A stretch of 64,000 nt of DNA from Sulfolobus sp. E5-1-F (GTDB lineage Archaea; Thermoproteota; Thermoprotei_A; Sulfolobales; Sulfolobaceae): assembly GCF_009601705.1 (NCBI RefSeq), contig NZ_CP045687.1, forward strand, positions 1,648,001-1,712,000, in the 5' to 3' direction. This document shows positions 1 through 8,690 of this stretch, one piece after another. Within the stretch, counting starts at the first letter, position 1; each line of letters opens with the position of its first letter. The notes under the pieces are model-generated. The model did not search any database. It saw only the letters and a program-made list of their open reading frames with translations, and was not told the origin of the DNA. Made by a program: the position numbers and the translations under genes.

Positions 1-1
1 T

Positions 2-685
2 AGATTACGTAATAAGATGCTCTCACTGACTGACGATAAATACGTAATCATGCTAGATAGTGATGTAGTTATACCCGTCGGATACGCTAATAAAATTGTA
101 AATAAATTGGAAAATGGAGTAGCATATAGCTGGATGCACTATGCTTATTCTGAAGAGGAAATTGAAAACCCATTATCTTTATCTGAAAATAATCCTAATT
201 TAGGATGTGCGGGACTTAATTTAGAGATAATTAAGAAAGGAATTGGTTATTTTGATGAACGATATGAAAGAGATGAGGATGTATGGCTTTACGCAAAACT
301 AAAAAAGGCCGGATACAAAGTAGAGCCAGCTGACGGCAGATGCTTACATCTTAATAAGGTTCACGCAAGGCTCAATTTATCTTCATCAATTGTTGAAGCT
401 AAGAGAAATCTTTGGAGGAGTAAATACGACATCATGCTAATGTTTGATGGTCTTACAGATGTTATCTTTTTAACGGGTTACTCTTACTATGGCAGTTACT
501 ATATATTGGCAATTTTATCGGCTATTTTTCATCCCTTAGCTTTCCTCTATTTACCACTCATAGGTTATGGTATCTACTATTATAAGGGACCAAAGAAATA
601 TTTACTAAATTTAATCCCAGGTTTAGCTTTGGCAATCTCATTTCCTTACGGCCTATGGTATAACCTTATCCAAAAGGTCAAGTAA
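2..685 (+). CDS. Glycosyltransferase family 2, C-terminal part (5' end outside window)
   Basis: The frame is open to the left edge, so the true start lies outside the window. The visible part begins just before a DSD (DxD) metal- and nucleotide-sugar-binding motif at the end of a beta strand. A DED motif in an acidic stretch follows, typical of the acceptor-side half of GT-A family 2 enzymes. The last 70 or so residues hold two hydrophobic segments rich in Tyr, Leu and Ile, so the protein is probably anchored at the cytoplasmic membrane and adds sugars to lipid carriers, glycans or protein-linked N-glycans. The donor and acceptor cannot be told. Its 3' end overlaps the convergent amidohydrolase gene by 33 bases. 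Confidence 0.8.
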   Translation, partial: RLRNKMLSLTDDKYVIMLDSDVVIPVGYANKIVNKLENGVAYSWMHYAYSEEEIENPLSLSENNPNLGCAGLNLEIIKKGIGYFDERYERDEDVWLYAKLKKAGYKVEPADGRCLHLNKVHARLNLSSSIVEAKRNLWRSKYDIMLMFDGLTDVIFLTGYSYYGSYYILAILSAIFHPLAFLYLPLIGYGIYYYKGPKKYLLNLIPGLALAISFPYGLWYNLIQKVK

Positions 686-1888
686 TTCTCTTCTTCTCCT
701 ATTAAACTCTCTCTCTATTTCTTCGTCATAAACTATTCTTCCGTTTACTATAACCTTTGCTACATGTTCACCTACAGCATAATAAACAATATTTGAAAGA
801 ATCCTATCCTTTTTTAACGGATACAATTTATCTTTCTTCAATAGTACTATATCAGCGATATAACCTTCCTCTATCTTTCCACCTTTTAAATTAATAAGCT
901 TATATCCATTTTCTGTCGCAGCCTTAAATACATGATATGCTTTTATTCCAACATCCCAGTATGAATGCCTTTGAAGTAATACTGCATTCTTCATTTCTCT
1001 AAACATATCTAGCGAATTATTACTTGCTGCTCCATCAGTACCTATAGTTACGTTTACTCCATTTTCTATTAACTCTTTAAATGGAAAGGAACCTGCGGTA
1101 GCAAGCTTCATATTTGAAGTAGGGCAGTGGGTTGCATGGGTCACATATCGTAATTCCCAATTAGCGACCCATCCTAGATGAACTAATTGCGTATTTCTCA
1201 CGAGTTCCAGTTCGTTCAATAACTCTACTGGGAATTTACCATACTTTTTCTTTATCTCGTAAATCTCACTTCTAGTCTCAGATATGTGAAGGTGAATCCA
1301 GGTATTTGTTTCTTCTGCGAGTTGTTTAGCTAATTTTAAAGTGTCTATAGACGTTGAATATATGCTATGTACATTTACGATTGGTTTGAATAACCTGCTT
1401 GCTTTAAGTTGTCTTTGTTTTTTATCTATCTCATAAGGATCAAATAAACTATTGAGAAACGTAAAACCCGCGTAAGCTCTTATTCCGTACTTTTCGGCGA
1501 TTTCTTTTACCCCTTCAGGGTTAAAATACATATCTATGAAGGCTGTAGTTCCTTTTGATAGCATTTCCATTACAGCCAGTTCTGAGGCTATGTTCATTTC
1601 ATTTATTTTGAAAACTTTTTCAAATTCCCACATTTTTTCTAACCATTCTGTTAGTTCAGCATCGTCATAGTATCCACGTAATGCTACCATTGGAGTATGT
1701 GTATGCGCGTTAACTAATCCAGGTATTGCAACGTATTCTGAGCAATCTAACTCGTCTCCCTCAACTTCTCTTCCTATTTCCTTTATATATCCATCTTGTA
1801 CAACTATGTTAGTGTTTTCCAATATTTTATCATGATTTACGATAAATCTACAATTTTTTAACGTATATCTGTTATTTCGTATCTCCAT
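653..1888 (-). CDS. Amidohydrolase, MTA/SAH deaminase or chlorohydrolase type
   Basis: This 411-residue metal-dependent hydrolase belongs to the cytosine deaminase / ATZ-TRZ branch of the amidohydrolase superfamily. It shows the N-terminal HTH metal pair (H62, H64), the HLH pair at 199-201 followed by SET, and the late GTDGAASNN motif with the catalytic Asp near 285. These match 5-methylthioadenosine/S-adenosylhomocysteine deaminases, which turn these nucleosides into inosine forms. Other guanine or chlorotriazine-like substrates are possible. The first 30 bases overlap the end of the upstream dph6-like gene on the same strand, so the two are probably co-transcribed. Confidence 0.82.
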   Translation of the reverse strand: MEIRNNRYTLKNCRFIVNHDKILENTNIVVQDGYIKEIGREVEGDELDCSEYVAIPGLVNAHTHTPMVALRGYYDDAELTEWLEKMWEFEKVFKINEMNIASELAVMEMLSKGTTAFIDMYFNPEGVKEIAEKYGIRAYAGFTFLNSLFDPYEIDKKQRQLKASRLFKPIVNVHSIYSTSIDTLKLAKQLAEETNTWIHLHISETRSEIYEIKKKYGKFPVELLNELELVRNTQLVHLGWVANWELRYVTHATHCPTSNMKLATAGSFPFKELIENGVNVTIGTDGAASNNSLDMFREMKNAVLLQRHSYWDVGIKAYHVFKAATENGYKLINLKGGKIEEGYIADIVLLKKDKLYPLKKDRILSNIVYYAVGEHVAKVIVNGRIVYDEEIEREFNRRRRELLDLLDKVIP

Positions 1889-2526
1889 TCATATTCACTT
1901 ATTCTTTTTAATTTACCTTTCACTCTTAATTGCGTTTTGAAAAGTGGAGCATAGGTTACAAAAGTTTCAGCTTCTCCACCCTCAAATGCGGGGTTAAATC
2001 CGTATATCCTTGCTCTCTCAATTATTTTCTCTACATCTTCTGCTGTAATTTCTTTACCTAATAAATCAAATGGGAAGCCATAAGCCGAAGCTGATGTTAT
2101 TATGAATTTAAATCCTTCTCGTACTAAACATCGCACATACTCCTCTTGTGTTTTTCTCCAGAGTGGCGTATAGGTTTTTAGACCTATCTCTTCAGCTATA
2201 ACGCTTATATTTAACCTTTGGTAATCTGAAAGTAACGCTCCACTGACTATACCAACAGCGCCTTCATTTTTAGCTTGTATTAACGCCTTTTTAAGATCTT
2301 CTAGTTCCTTATCTTTCTCACCTGAAGTCTCAAATGTAAGGAGCCTAAAACCCATGGCTTCAGCCTGATATTTAGTATAGATCACATTAGGGTATTGGAA
2401 CATCCAAGAGTCTTCCCTTTTTGGTATTAACGTTATTAAGCATACGATCTCGAATCCCTTAAATACTGCCCAATGTAATGCATACGTGCTATCCTTTCCT
2501 CCAGAATATAACGCACAAATTTTCAT
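1858..2526 (-). CDS. dph6: Diphthine--ammonia ligase (Dph6-type ATP pyrophosphatase)
   Basis: A 222-residue protein of the adenine-nucleotide alpha hydrolase fold. It starts with the SGGKDS pyrophosphatase loop (residues 8-13) and contains the family's LLSDYQR and GGEAETF motifs. The family performs the last step of diphthamide formation on elongation factor 2, amidating diphthine with ammonia and ATP. The length fits the stand-alone archaeal enzyme. It is the promoter-proximal gene of a two-gene unit with the amidohydrolase. The assignment to Dph6 rests on family motifs; the older name is DUF71. Confidence 0.88.
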   Translation of the reverse strand: MKICALYSGGKDSTYALHWAVFKGFEIVCLITLIPKREDSWMFQYPNVIYTKYQAEAMGFRLLTFETSGEKDKELEDLKKALIQAKNEGAVGIVSGALLSDYQRLNISVIAEEIGLKTYTPLWRKTQEEYVRCLVREGFKFIITSASAYGFPFDLLGKEITAEDVEKIIERARIYGFNPAFEGGEAETFVTYAPLFKTQLRVKGKLKRISEYEWRYEITDIR

Positions 2527-2548
2527 GAGATATAAAAGATAAAAAAGG

Positions 2549-2580
2549 AGTTAACTTTAATACTTTACTGCAAGTTAACT
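2549..2580. promoter_or_regulatory. Two AGTTAACT palindromes upstream of dph6
   Basis: The perfect 8-base palindrome AGTTAACT occurs at 2549-2556 and again at 2573-2580, 24 bases apart, just upstream of the dph6 start at 2526. A T-rich TATA-like stretch lies between the first copy and the start codon. Spacing of slightly over two helical turns would suit a dimeric regulator bound to one face. No regulator is identified, and chance is possible in such AT-rich DNA. Confidence 0.3.
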
Positions 2581-2589
2581 AAGTTGTCT

Positions 2590-2655
2590 TTACTTCTTTT
2601 TCTGCTCTCCACCGCTTTGTTGTTGTCCGCCTTGCTCTTTCTTCTTCTTGGCCAT
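2590..2655 (-). CDS. 21-residue Lys/Gln/Gly-rich micro-ORF
   Basis: An ATG at 2655-2653 opens a 21-codon frame ending in TAA. The product begins MAKKKKEQGG, continues with Gln, Ser and Gly and ends in KKK: 8 Lys, 5 Gln and 5 Gly, with no hydrophobic residue except the start and one Ala. A plausible TATA box lies upstream on the same strand. It is too short to assign. It resembles the basic N-terminal tail of some archaeal ribosomal proteins, so it may be a true small protein, a remnant of such a gene, or chance. Confidence 0.35.
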   Translation of the reverse strand: MAKKKKEQGGQQQSGGEQKKK

Positions 2656-2909
2656 TTTGTATCTGATTAAAATTCACATTAAAATACCTAATAAACATTC
2701 CTAATGAAATCTTGGTAGAACATTATCGGAAAAAAATTACGCTTACTATGACATATTCTCAGAATAACAATGTATATTATCCTTTACTTTTAAAGATACT
2801 ACAGTTATATACTAAAAACTTTTTATTCTTCTTTAGTGATAGAATGTGTTTTGCCAATGAACTTTTTTATGGTGAAACCTTAATCTCTATAGCAAGAAAG
2901 TATTTTTCG
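2656..2909. other. Intergenic region with no convincing gene
   Basis: About 250 bases of AT-rich DNA between the micro-ORF and the end of mobA. A 70-codon plus-strand frame (2712-2924) starts with TTG, has no recognisable motif and runs into the 3' end of mobA, so I treat it as non-coding. I see no tRNA, no clear C/D-box RNA and no strong hairpin. The part next to mobA is T-rich and may terminate the moeA-mobA transcript. Confidence 0.5.
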
Positions 2910-3494
2910 TTACCTAATAATTAAATTTGATCTAGTTTTTACTCTGATTGGCCTATAAATCAGATCTATTATACTATTAATATTAACCAAACTATATAGA
3001 AGAGGATCTATTTTCAATAGTTCTTCAGTACCAATAAAATACACTGTACTAGAGAGTTCGATCAACTCCATAAGTCTATTAATTTTATCAATATTTCTAT
3101 TGAGCAGCCCCGTAGAGTAACAAGCTAACAGTGGTTGTGGTCTATCATTATATGGAATTACAATATCGTATGGTTTACTGCATACATAATCCGCGAAGCT
3201 TCTAGTAAGAAACGGGAAGTCACATCCAGTAATAAAAACTCTGTCTCTTCGTACGTATTTTAATCCTTCTTTAACTCCCTTAATAGGTCCTTCATATTCA
3301 CCGTTTTCCACAACTAAAATTCCTTTTTTAATCTTCCTAGATGATCTGGATACTACGATAGGATTATCGAATTGTTCCAGTAATCTACTTAACATTGTTT
3401 TCGAATTTATCTCGAAACAACACTTATCGATTCCAAATCTTTTCGATAATCCCCCAGCTAGTATTATAACGTCATATGAGTAGTTGTAGTTCAA
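2910..3494 (-). CDS. mobA: Molybdenum cofactor guanylyltransferase MobA-like
   Basis: This 194-residue nucleotidyltransferase opens with the MobA signature LAGGLSKRFGIDK (near residues 12-24), the GTP-binding loop, followed by TGCDFPFL, which holds the metal-binding Asp. The family transfers GMP from GTP to molybdopterin to make the dinucleotide cofactor. Related enzymes use CTP, so the nucleotide is not certain. The start overlaps the end of moeA by 23 bases and mobB is divergent next door, so the context is molybdenum or tungsten cofactor synthesis. Confidence 0.85.
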   Translation of the reverse strand: MNYNYSYDVIILAGGLSKRFGIDKCCFEINSKTMLSRLLEQFDNPIVVSRSSRKIKKGILVVENGEYEGPIKGVKEGLKYVRRDRVFITGCDFPFLTRSFADYVCSKPYDIVIPYNDRPQPLLACYSTGLLNRNIDKINRLMELIELSSTVYFIGTEELLKIDPLLYSLVNINSIIDLIYRPIRVKTRSNLIIR

Positions 3495-4641
3495 TTTCTT
3501 CCCCTTTCTTATAAGTTACACTTCTCTTCAGAATTGTAAATCCATTAGCTTTAGCTAACTCGCTATACAAACCTACACCCCATCTAAGTGGAAATGCTAG
3601 GTTTCCTTCTACGTCAAATAAGTATATCGAATCCATAGAGTGATTAACATAGATGTCCTCTGCAAGAGTACTTTTTATAAATCTCTTTAGATTGGTGCCT
3701 AGTACATTAGACATTATGGAAAGTCCAAATTCATGAAATGCAGTTACGGCAGATACAACTTGTCCTGGTAGTACCAAGATCGGTTTTCCTTGAATCTTGC
3801 CTACACTACCTCTTTTGATTATGTTTACAGTTACACCATCAAATAGCAACTCTCCCAGCTTATTTATGGCTTTTTTCACGTAATCTTTTTCGCCAACTGA
3901 AGATCCTCCTATAGATATTATTACATCAGAAATTTCCAAAGATCTTTCAATTTTTTCAATTACATCATTTAAATCGTCCTTTGCTACTCCCATATATTTC
4001 ACGGTACCGAATTTCTCGAGAATTTTGATTAGTATTGGCGAAATGGAATCTATTACCTTATTATTCTCTGGATTTTCAAAGCTAGTTATTTCATCTCCAT
4101 TTGCAAAAATTGCAAACCTTAAATCCGAAATGTTAATACGAAAGATTTGTTGTTGTATTAGAATTCCTAAATGATAAGGGCTTACTTCAGTACCTTTTCG
4201 TAATATAATTTGCCCTACGCTAATATCTTCTCCCTCTTTCCTTATGTTCTTACCTTTTTTTATCTCTCCTTTAAATATAACATACTCTCCCTCAAGTTTA
4301 GAGTTTTCTATAGGCACTACACTATCTGCATTTATTGGCAAGGGTGAACCAGTGGTTACGTAATAAGTCTCTCCCTCATTCAATTCTGGAATATTCGATG
4401 TATTTGGATAGAGCTTCCCTATTACTCTTAACTTTCCATACTTTAAATAATCCTCATATTTGATAGCGTATCCATCCATTGCAGATAACGGTCTTTCTGG
4501 TATACTTTTTATTGCGAATACGTCTTCTGTTACTATTTTACCTAATGCTTGAAATATCTCAACATCCTTATCTCTTTTCTTTATCTGAAAACTTGTATTG
4601 TTAATTATTTTTCTAGCCTCTTCAATAGGGATTAATGTCAC
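3472..4641 (-). CDS. moeA: Molybdopterin molybdenumtransferase MoeA
   Basis: A 389-residue MoeA. It shows SAMDGYA near residue 53 (the MoeA domain I/III motif), the GKNIRKEGEDI segment, the MPT-binding GGSSVGEKDY loop and the PGQVVSAV motif before the C-terminal barrel (domain IV). The enzyme inserts molybdate into adenylylated molybdopterin in the cytoplasm. The start is GTG, with a TATA-like element about 25 bases upstream. It forms an operon with mobA and is divergent from mobB. Confidence 0.92.
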   Translation of the reverse strand: MTLIPIEEARKIINNTSFQIKKRDKDVEIFQALGKIVTEDVFAIKSIPERPLSAMDGYAIKYEDYLKYGKLRVIGKLYPNTSNIPELNEGETYYVTTGSPLPINADSVVPIENSKLEGEYVIFKGEIKKGKNIRKEGEDISVGQIILRKGTEVSPYHLGILIQQQIFRINISDLRFAIFANGDEITSFENPENNKVIDSISPILIKILEKFGTVKYMGVAKDDLNDVIEKIERSLEISDVIISIGGSSVGEKDYVKKAINKLGELLFDGVTVNIIKRGSVGKIQGKPILVLPGQVVSAVTAFHEFGLSIMSNVLGTNLKRFIKSTLAEDIYVNHSMDSIYLFDVEGNLAFPLRWGVGLYSELAKANGFTILKRSVTYKKGEEIELQLLI

Positions 4642-4674
4642 AATTTAATATTTTACTTCACATTAATATATGAT
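4642..4674. promoter_or_regulatory. Divergent promoter region between moeA and mobB
   Basis: Only 33 bases separate the two start codons. TTTAATATTTTA near 4644-4655 fits a TATA box for mobB, and ATATTAAT near 4663-4670 read on the minus strand fits one for moeA. Both would give leaderless or nearly leaderless mRNAs. Sharing so little DNA, the two halves of the cofactor cluster are probably expressed together. Confidence 0.45.
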
Positions 4675-5184
4675 ATGGTGTGCATATTTCATATTGTAGG
4701 TAAAAAAGATACTGGAAAGACCAGTGTTATTGAAAATATCTTAAGGGAGATTAAGAAGGACAATTTCAAAGTAGCAGTAGTTAAACATTCTCATCATAAG
4801 TTGGACCTAGCTGGAAAGGACACTTATAGGTATAGAAACTCTGGAGCTGATTTAATTCTATTTCAAGAAGGTGAAGAAGAGTCAGTTCTATTTATGCCTA
4901 CCGTATCCTCCCTTACCTTAATTACTCTTCTCCCAGTAGATATTATCCTAGTCGAGGGTTTTTCGAATATGGAAATAGGTAAGAAATATTTTATTAACAG
5001 TGTAAATGAGATTGAAGCTGTAAGTAAACAAGTTATAAACGATATAAAAAAAGAGTGTCAAAAGACGATTAGAACTTTACGAGTAGATAATGTGAAAGTA
5101 GAAGTAACATCAGATAACGCTTTATTGCTAACTCTTTATAATTTGATGAATATGCTAGGAGTTAAAAATGTCAGTTCAGATTAG
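4675..5184 (+). CDS. mobB: Molybdopterin-guanine dinucleotide biosynthesis protein MobB
   Basis: This 169-residue P-loop GTPase has the Walker A motif GKKDTGKTS at residues 9-17, followed by the VKHSHHK and DTYRYRNSGAD segments typical of MobB. MobB binds GTP and is thought to help MobA in attaching GMP to molybdopterin. The last 17 bases overlap the next gene, so mobB, the CBS protein and the methyltransferase appear to be one transcript. Confidence 0.88.
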   Translation: MVCIFHIVGKKDTGKTSVIENILREIKKDNFKVAVVKHSHHKLDLAGKDTYRYRNSGADLILFQEGEEESVLFMPTVSSLTLITLLPVDIILVEGFSNMEIGKKYFINSVNEIEAVSKQVINDIKKECQKTIRTLRVDNVKVEVTSDNALLLTLYNLMNMLGVKNVSSD

Positions 5185-5890
5185 TGGATCAGAGATTATA
5201 TCATTAGATCCTAATGCGTATGTAATAGATGCTTTATACTTCATGAGAAGAAATAATGTGAGAAGATTAGTAGTAAGCAATTCAGATAATATAATAGGTA
5301 TTTTTACGATAGAGAATGCTATTAGGCAAATTTTAGAAAATAAATTAGAAGTAAGACTGAATGAACTAAGGTTAAAAAGGCCAATATTTGTCGAGGATAA
5401 TAGCGTTAAAAGTATAGTGAGAATGATGATTAGCGAGAACTCAGATTTTGTAATATATAGGAGAAAATATATTATAACTGAAAAGGATGTTGTAAAGGCT
5501 TTTAATTGGAGTTCAGTAAAGGAAAAGATAGAAGGTATTAGTAAAGACGCAATAGTAGTCCAACCCTTTACGAAGATCTCAACTTGTATAGAAATTATGC
5601 TTAAAAATAACATTAGGCATTTGCCAATAGTTAATGGGATCGCACTAGGTATAGTTAGTGCAAGGGATATAGCCTATTCCTATGACTCAATAACTGGAAA
5701 TACGATGGTTGAAAAAATTATGAATGCAAATTTAGTTACCGTAGAGGATAATAATGAGGTAACTGAAGCAGTTAATTTAATGATGGAGAGAAATGTTGGC
5801 AGTCTAATAATTAGAACGAGAGTTAAGGACAAGGTTAAAATTCTTACTAACAGAGATTTAATAAAGTTGATTTTTAGTTATATAGTGTGA
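5168..5890 (+). CDS. CBS-domain protein with four CBS motifs
   Basis: The 240-residue protein consists almost entirely of CBS motifs, two pairs separated near residue 120. Typical pieces are VRRLVVSN with IGIFTIENAI, then NIRHLPIVNG with GIVSARDIA, and finally MERNVGSLII with LTNRDLI. CBS pairs (Bateman modules) bind adenosine nucleotides or S-adenosylmethionine and sense energy state. There is no fused enzyme domain, so its partner is unknown. It lies between mobB and a methyltransferase in one overlapping set. Confidence 0.85.
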   Translation: MSVQISGSEIISLDPNAYVIDALYFMRRNNVRRLVVSNSDNIIGIFTIENAIRQILENKLEVRLNELRLKRPIFVEDNSVKSIVRMMISENSDFVIYRRKYIITEKDVVKAFNWSSVKEKIEGISKDAIVVQPFTKISTCIEIMLKNNIRHLPIVNGIALGIVSARDIAYSYDSITGNTMVEKIMNANLVTVEDNNEVTEAVNLMMERNVGSLIIRTRVKDKVKILTNRDLIKLIFSYIV

Positions 5891-6585
5891 TATTCTCTTG
5901 TCCCATTGATGGAACTGATGTAAATGAGAAATTGGAATGTGAAAAGGGTCACAAATTTAATATAATCGAGGATAAGATTTACGATTTCTTGTTAAAGGAT
6001 ATTGAGGTTGATAAGTTATTAGAAAGAATAACCCCAATTTACGAAAATGTATGGGCTCCATTAGGGTTTCTGATCACTTCCGGAAAGACTTATGTGTCTT
6101 TTCTAAGAGAAATTGGTGAATTTATAGATGGTGATTTAATAGTCGATGTAGGAACTGGTACAGGTAAGATTTTTGATTTTCTGACTTGTAAGACTTGTAT
6201 TGGAATTGACGTATCTTTACGGTTTTTAATGTATATGAAGAGAAAGAGACCTAAAGTTATAGCAGTAAGAGCTGATGCTAATAACCTTCCTCTTAAGTCA
6301 GGAGTTGCTGATGGAATTTCTTCTACATTAGTTTTACACATGTTACCTAATCCATCTTTTGCCATAAGGGAAATATCTAGAGTACTCAAATCTAACGGAA
6401 AATGTAGCATAGCAGTTTTAGCTAATGTAAACTCATTAATAGCTAAGATACTATCCCGCTGGTGGAAAGTAAATTTAAGACATTACGATTACTATATGAA
6501 TTTGCTTCAAGAGAACTCCTTAAAAGTAATTGAAAGGAAAGAATTAGGACCTTGGGAGGTAATAAATTGTATTAAGATCTCATAA
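5887..6585 (+). CDS. SAM-dependent methyltransferase with N-terminal Cys/His motif
   Basis: A 232-residue class I methyltransferase. The N-terminal 25 residues contain Cys5, Cys18 and a GHKF histidine, resembling the small zinc knuckle of RlmA-like or Trm112-type proteins. The core follows, with the SAM loop DVGTGTGKIF, the acidic GIDVS end of strand 2, and ADANNLPL plus the VLHML motif of ubiE-like enzymes. The GTG start overlaps the previous stop codon as GTGA, so translation is coupled. Substrate unknown. Confidence 0.8.
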   Translation: MIFSCPIDGTDVNEKLECEKGHKFNIIEDKIYDFLLKDIEVDKLLERITPIYENVWAPLGFLITSGKTYVSFLREIGEFIDGDLIVDVGTGTGKIFDFLTCKTCIGIDVSLRFLMYMKRKRPKVIAVRADANNLPLKSGVADGISSTLVLHMLPNPSFAIREISRVLKSNGKCSIAVLANVNSLIAKILSRWWKVNLRHYDYYMNLLQENSLKVIERKELGPWEVINCIKIS

Positions 6586-6985
6586 ACAAAGTTGCTGAAA
6601 GAGCAAGGAAACTTAATCCATTAATAAGCTCTAATACTTTTTCAAGAATTCCAGCTATTATAGGTGTATATGCCAAAATTAATACTCCAGATATTATAAA
6701 TATGAAGAATACTCCTAGGAGAGCCGTATAATAGAGCTCACCATCACCCGCTAATAATCTAAATAGCTTCTCACTTCCAGTAGCTCCAAACACTATCCTC
6801 TCTATTCCGAATACAATCCCCAACATGTAAAACAGAATTGGACTTATCCCAAAAAATAGAGCTGATTGTAATTGTTCACTATTTATTCCAGTCTTTCCTA
6901 TTAGAAATGCTGAGGTCATTAATAATACTACCCCTAAGGATATGCTTATTAACCTCTTTCTTATCTGCTTATTGGCGTGGGCCAT
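6572..6985 (-). CDS. Four-helix membrane protein, function unknown
   Basis: The 137-residue product has a basic N-terminus and about four hydrophobic segments, near residues 12-30, 42-60, 86-107 and 114-133. No catalytic motif is visible. The start overlaps the end of the gene 6961-7380 by 25 bases, so the two membrane proteins are probably made together and may interact. Its 3' end overlaps the convergent methyltransferase by 14 bases. I do not recognise a family. Confidence 0.65.
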   Translation of the reverse strand: MAHANKQIRKRLISISLGVVLLMTSAFLIGKTGINSEQLQSALFFGISPILFYMLGIVFGIERIVFGATGSEKLFRLLAGDGELYYTALLGVFFIFIISGVLILAYTPIIAGILEKVLELINGLSFLALSATLFMRS

Positions 6986-7380
6986 CCTAAAACACCAACT
7001 AACTTTTCTCCCATTTCAATATCTACTAACTCACCTAAAAATATTCCCCCGATCACACCTATAAATAATCCAGCTAATCCACCAAGATAATAACCCGCGA
7101 GCGCACCTAAAGCTCCTCCTGCCACCTTGCCAAAATTTTGATTCTTTATCTCATATATCGTTGCAAAGTTGCGATCTCCATATTTGCCATATTTAGATAA
7201 ATAGTAAGATAGATCTAGAATTGCCTCCTTCACCTCACTTAAATCCTTACCTCTGAATAAAGTAATGTAATATTCTTCCCCTCTATCTCTTCTAAAGTAA
7301 ATTGGCGTAAAACCAGCCTGTCTTAATTCTCTAAATGATGTGCCATATTCTCCCTTAATCCTAAAAATGACTTTGTACAC
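6961..7380 (-). CDS. Protein with glycine-zipper membrane hairpin, function unknown
   Basis: The first 90 or so of 139 residues are soluble and mixed alpha/beta. They are followed by a stretch near residues 93-120 with repeated Gly-xxx-Gly spacing (GGALGAL, GGLAGLF, GGIFLGE), typical of glycine-zipper segments that pack in membranes. The soluble part resembles no catalytic family I know. It is translationally coupled to the four-helix membrane protein downstream and divergent from the gene at 7477. Confidence 0.65.
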   Translation of the reverse strand: MYKVIFRIKGEYGTSFRELRQAGFTPIYFRRDRGEEYYITLFRGKDLSEVKEAILDLSYYLSKYGKYGDRNFATIYEIKNQNFGKVAGGALGALAGYYLGGLAGLFIGVIGGIFLGELVDIEMGEKLVGVLGWPTPISR

Positions 7381-7476
7381 AATAAGTTATATTGATAAAT
7401 TTTTATATTAATGTTTTGTTTGTTCGTAGTTAGAACCTAAGCTTTATTTTTGACTTAATGATATAGTTATATTGAA

Positions 7477-7713
7477 ATGGGGTCCGAGCTACAAAAGTTT
7501 TATGCGATAGCTAAGGTATATGGTTTTGAGATAGAAACAAAATTGCATGACCATATATCTGCTGCAGTTGACGAAGCTATTGATAAAATAAAGTTAACCT
7601 TACGAAAAGAAGGTATGAACGGAAAGACGGTAAATGCGGTAATAGAAGTTTTTGCTAAAGATGAAAGAGCTTCAAACCTTATTGAGAGTATAAAAGCGAG
7701 GATCACAACATAA
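7477..7713 (+). CDS. Small conserved-looking hypothetical protein
   Basis: A 78-residue soluble protein of mixed helix and strand with a well-formed start and a TATA-like element about 25 bases upstream (GCTTTATTTTTG). No motif is recognised. It ends only 5 bases before the DtxR-type regulator and is probably the first gene of the transcript 7477-9893, so it could be linked to metal response. Confidence 0.55.
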   Translation: MGSELQKFYAIAKVYGFEIETKLHDHISAAVDEAIDKIKLTLRKEGMNGKTVNAVIEVFAKDERASNLIESIKARITT

Positions 7714-7718
7714 TTCAT

Positions 7719-8357
7719 ATGGTTGAACTTTCAGAACCTTTGGAAAATTACTTGAAAGAGATGTATGAGATAGAGGAGATCAAGGGTAGTACTAAAGTTT
7801 CGGAGTTAATTTCTATTTTCAATATTTCTCCTGGAACAATAAGCAAAGCGTTAAACAAACTAGAGAAATTAGGGTTAATAGAAAGAACTAGCGATCGAAA
7901 AATAAAATTAACTGAAGAGGGAAAGAAGATTGCAGAAAGATTAATTCGATCTCATAGACTTAGTGAACGTTTATTAACAGATATAATTGGACTTGATTGG
8001 ATACGAGCTCATGAGTTAGCTCATAGGCTGGAACACATTTGGCCAGATGATATAATAGAGAAAATAGATAAATTGCTTGGTTATCCTGCAACTTGTCCTC
8101 ATGGCCATCCTATAGGAAATAGGATAAAAGTAAGTGGAAAGAAATTATCTGAAATAAATAATACTGGTAGATATAAGGTTGTAATGATTGTAAGAGAGGA
8201 AGAATGGGTTTTAAGAGAAGTTACACGATTAGGATTAAAACCCGGCACGATGATCGAAGTTATTGAAAATAATGGTACAGATATAAAAGTCAAGGTAGGA
8301 GAAAGAATAGAAGAAGTTAGCAAAGTACTTGCTGATCAGGTGTTAGTAGTTGGATGA
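7719..8357 (+). CDS. DtxR/MntR-family metal-dependent transcription regulator
   Basis: This 212-residue protein has an N-terminal winged helix (residues 1-65, with the [20 protein letters not shown] recognition region), a metal-binding dimerisation domain and a C-terminal FeoA/SH3-like domain. Metal ligands of the family are visible in SHRLSERLL (His and Glu) and in HELAHRLEH. The position that is Cys102 in DtxR appears to be His here. The conserved CPHGHPIG follows. It would repress metal uptake genes when Fe(II) or Mn(II) is plentiful. The next gene overlaps its end by 8 bases. Confidence 0.86.
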   Translation: MVELSEPLENYLKEMYEIEEIKGSTKVSELISIFNISPGTISKALNKLEKLGLIERTSDRKIKLTEEGKKIAERLIRSHRLSERLLTDIIGLDWIRAHELAHRLEHIWPDDIIEKIDKLLGYPATCPHGHPIGNRIKVSGKKLSEINNTGRYKVVMIVREEEWVLREVTRLGLKPGTMIEVIENNGTDIKVKVGERIEEVSKVLADQVLVVG

Positions 8358-8688
8358 ACTAATGAAAAAAATTCTAATTCATATTTACAAATATGGTCCT
8401 GATAATCCTTGGTATATGGCGAGAAGACTTTTAGGAGAAAGTGGATGGGTGGCAAAATATGACGAGAATAAAGTAGAAGAAGCTTGTAGAAAATTAGAAG
8501 AAATGGGATATTTGATTAGATTTCAAGGTTCCCTAAAAAAATCTGTAACCTCGTCTATAAAGCCATGGTTAAAGGTTAAAGCTAGAGAACTAAGTCACAA
8601 GCCTAAGGGAATTTACTATGATCTAAGCAAAGATGGAAAAAAGATCGCATCGTTATTATATAAGGAATATAAAAGGGAGAATGTATAA
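8350..8688 (+). CDS. Small winged-helix-like protein (DUF2250-like)
   Basis: The 112-residue product begins [21 protein letters not shown], continues with [13 protein letters not shown] and ends [17 protein letters not shown]. This is the usual pattern of a single winged helix, with helix, turn, recognition helix and wing. It resembles archaeal DUF2250 proteins, a tentative match. TTG at 8350 overlaps the previous gene; ATG at 8362 is an alternative. Lying between a DtxR regulator and glycerate kinase, it may be a DNA-binding partner. Confidence 0.65.
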   Translation: MDELMKKILIHIYKYGPDNPWYMARRLLGESGWVAKYDENKVEEACRKLEEMGYLIRFQGSLKKSVTSSIKPWLKVKARELSHKPKGIYYDLSKDGKKIASLLYKEYKRENV

Positions 8689-8690
8689 TT

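Noticed and set aside
2712-2924. 70-codon plus-strand frame
   Set aside because: Starts with TTG, has no motif, low-complexity AT-rich content and overlaps the end of mobA.
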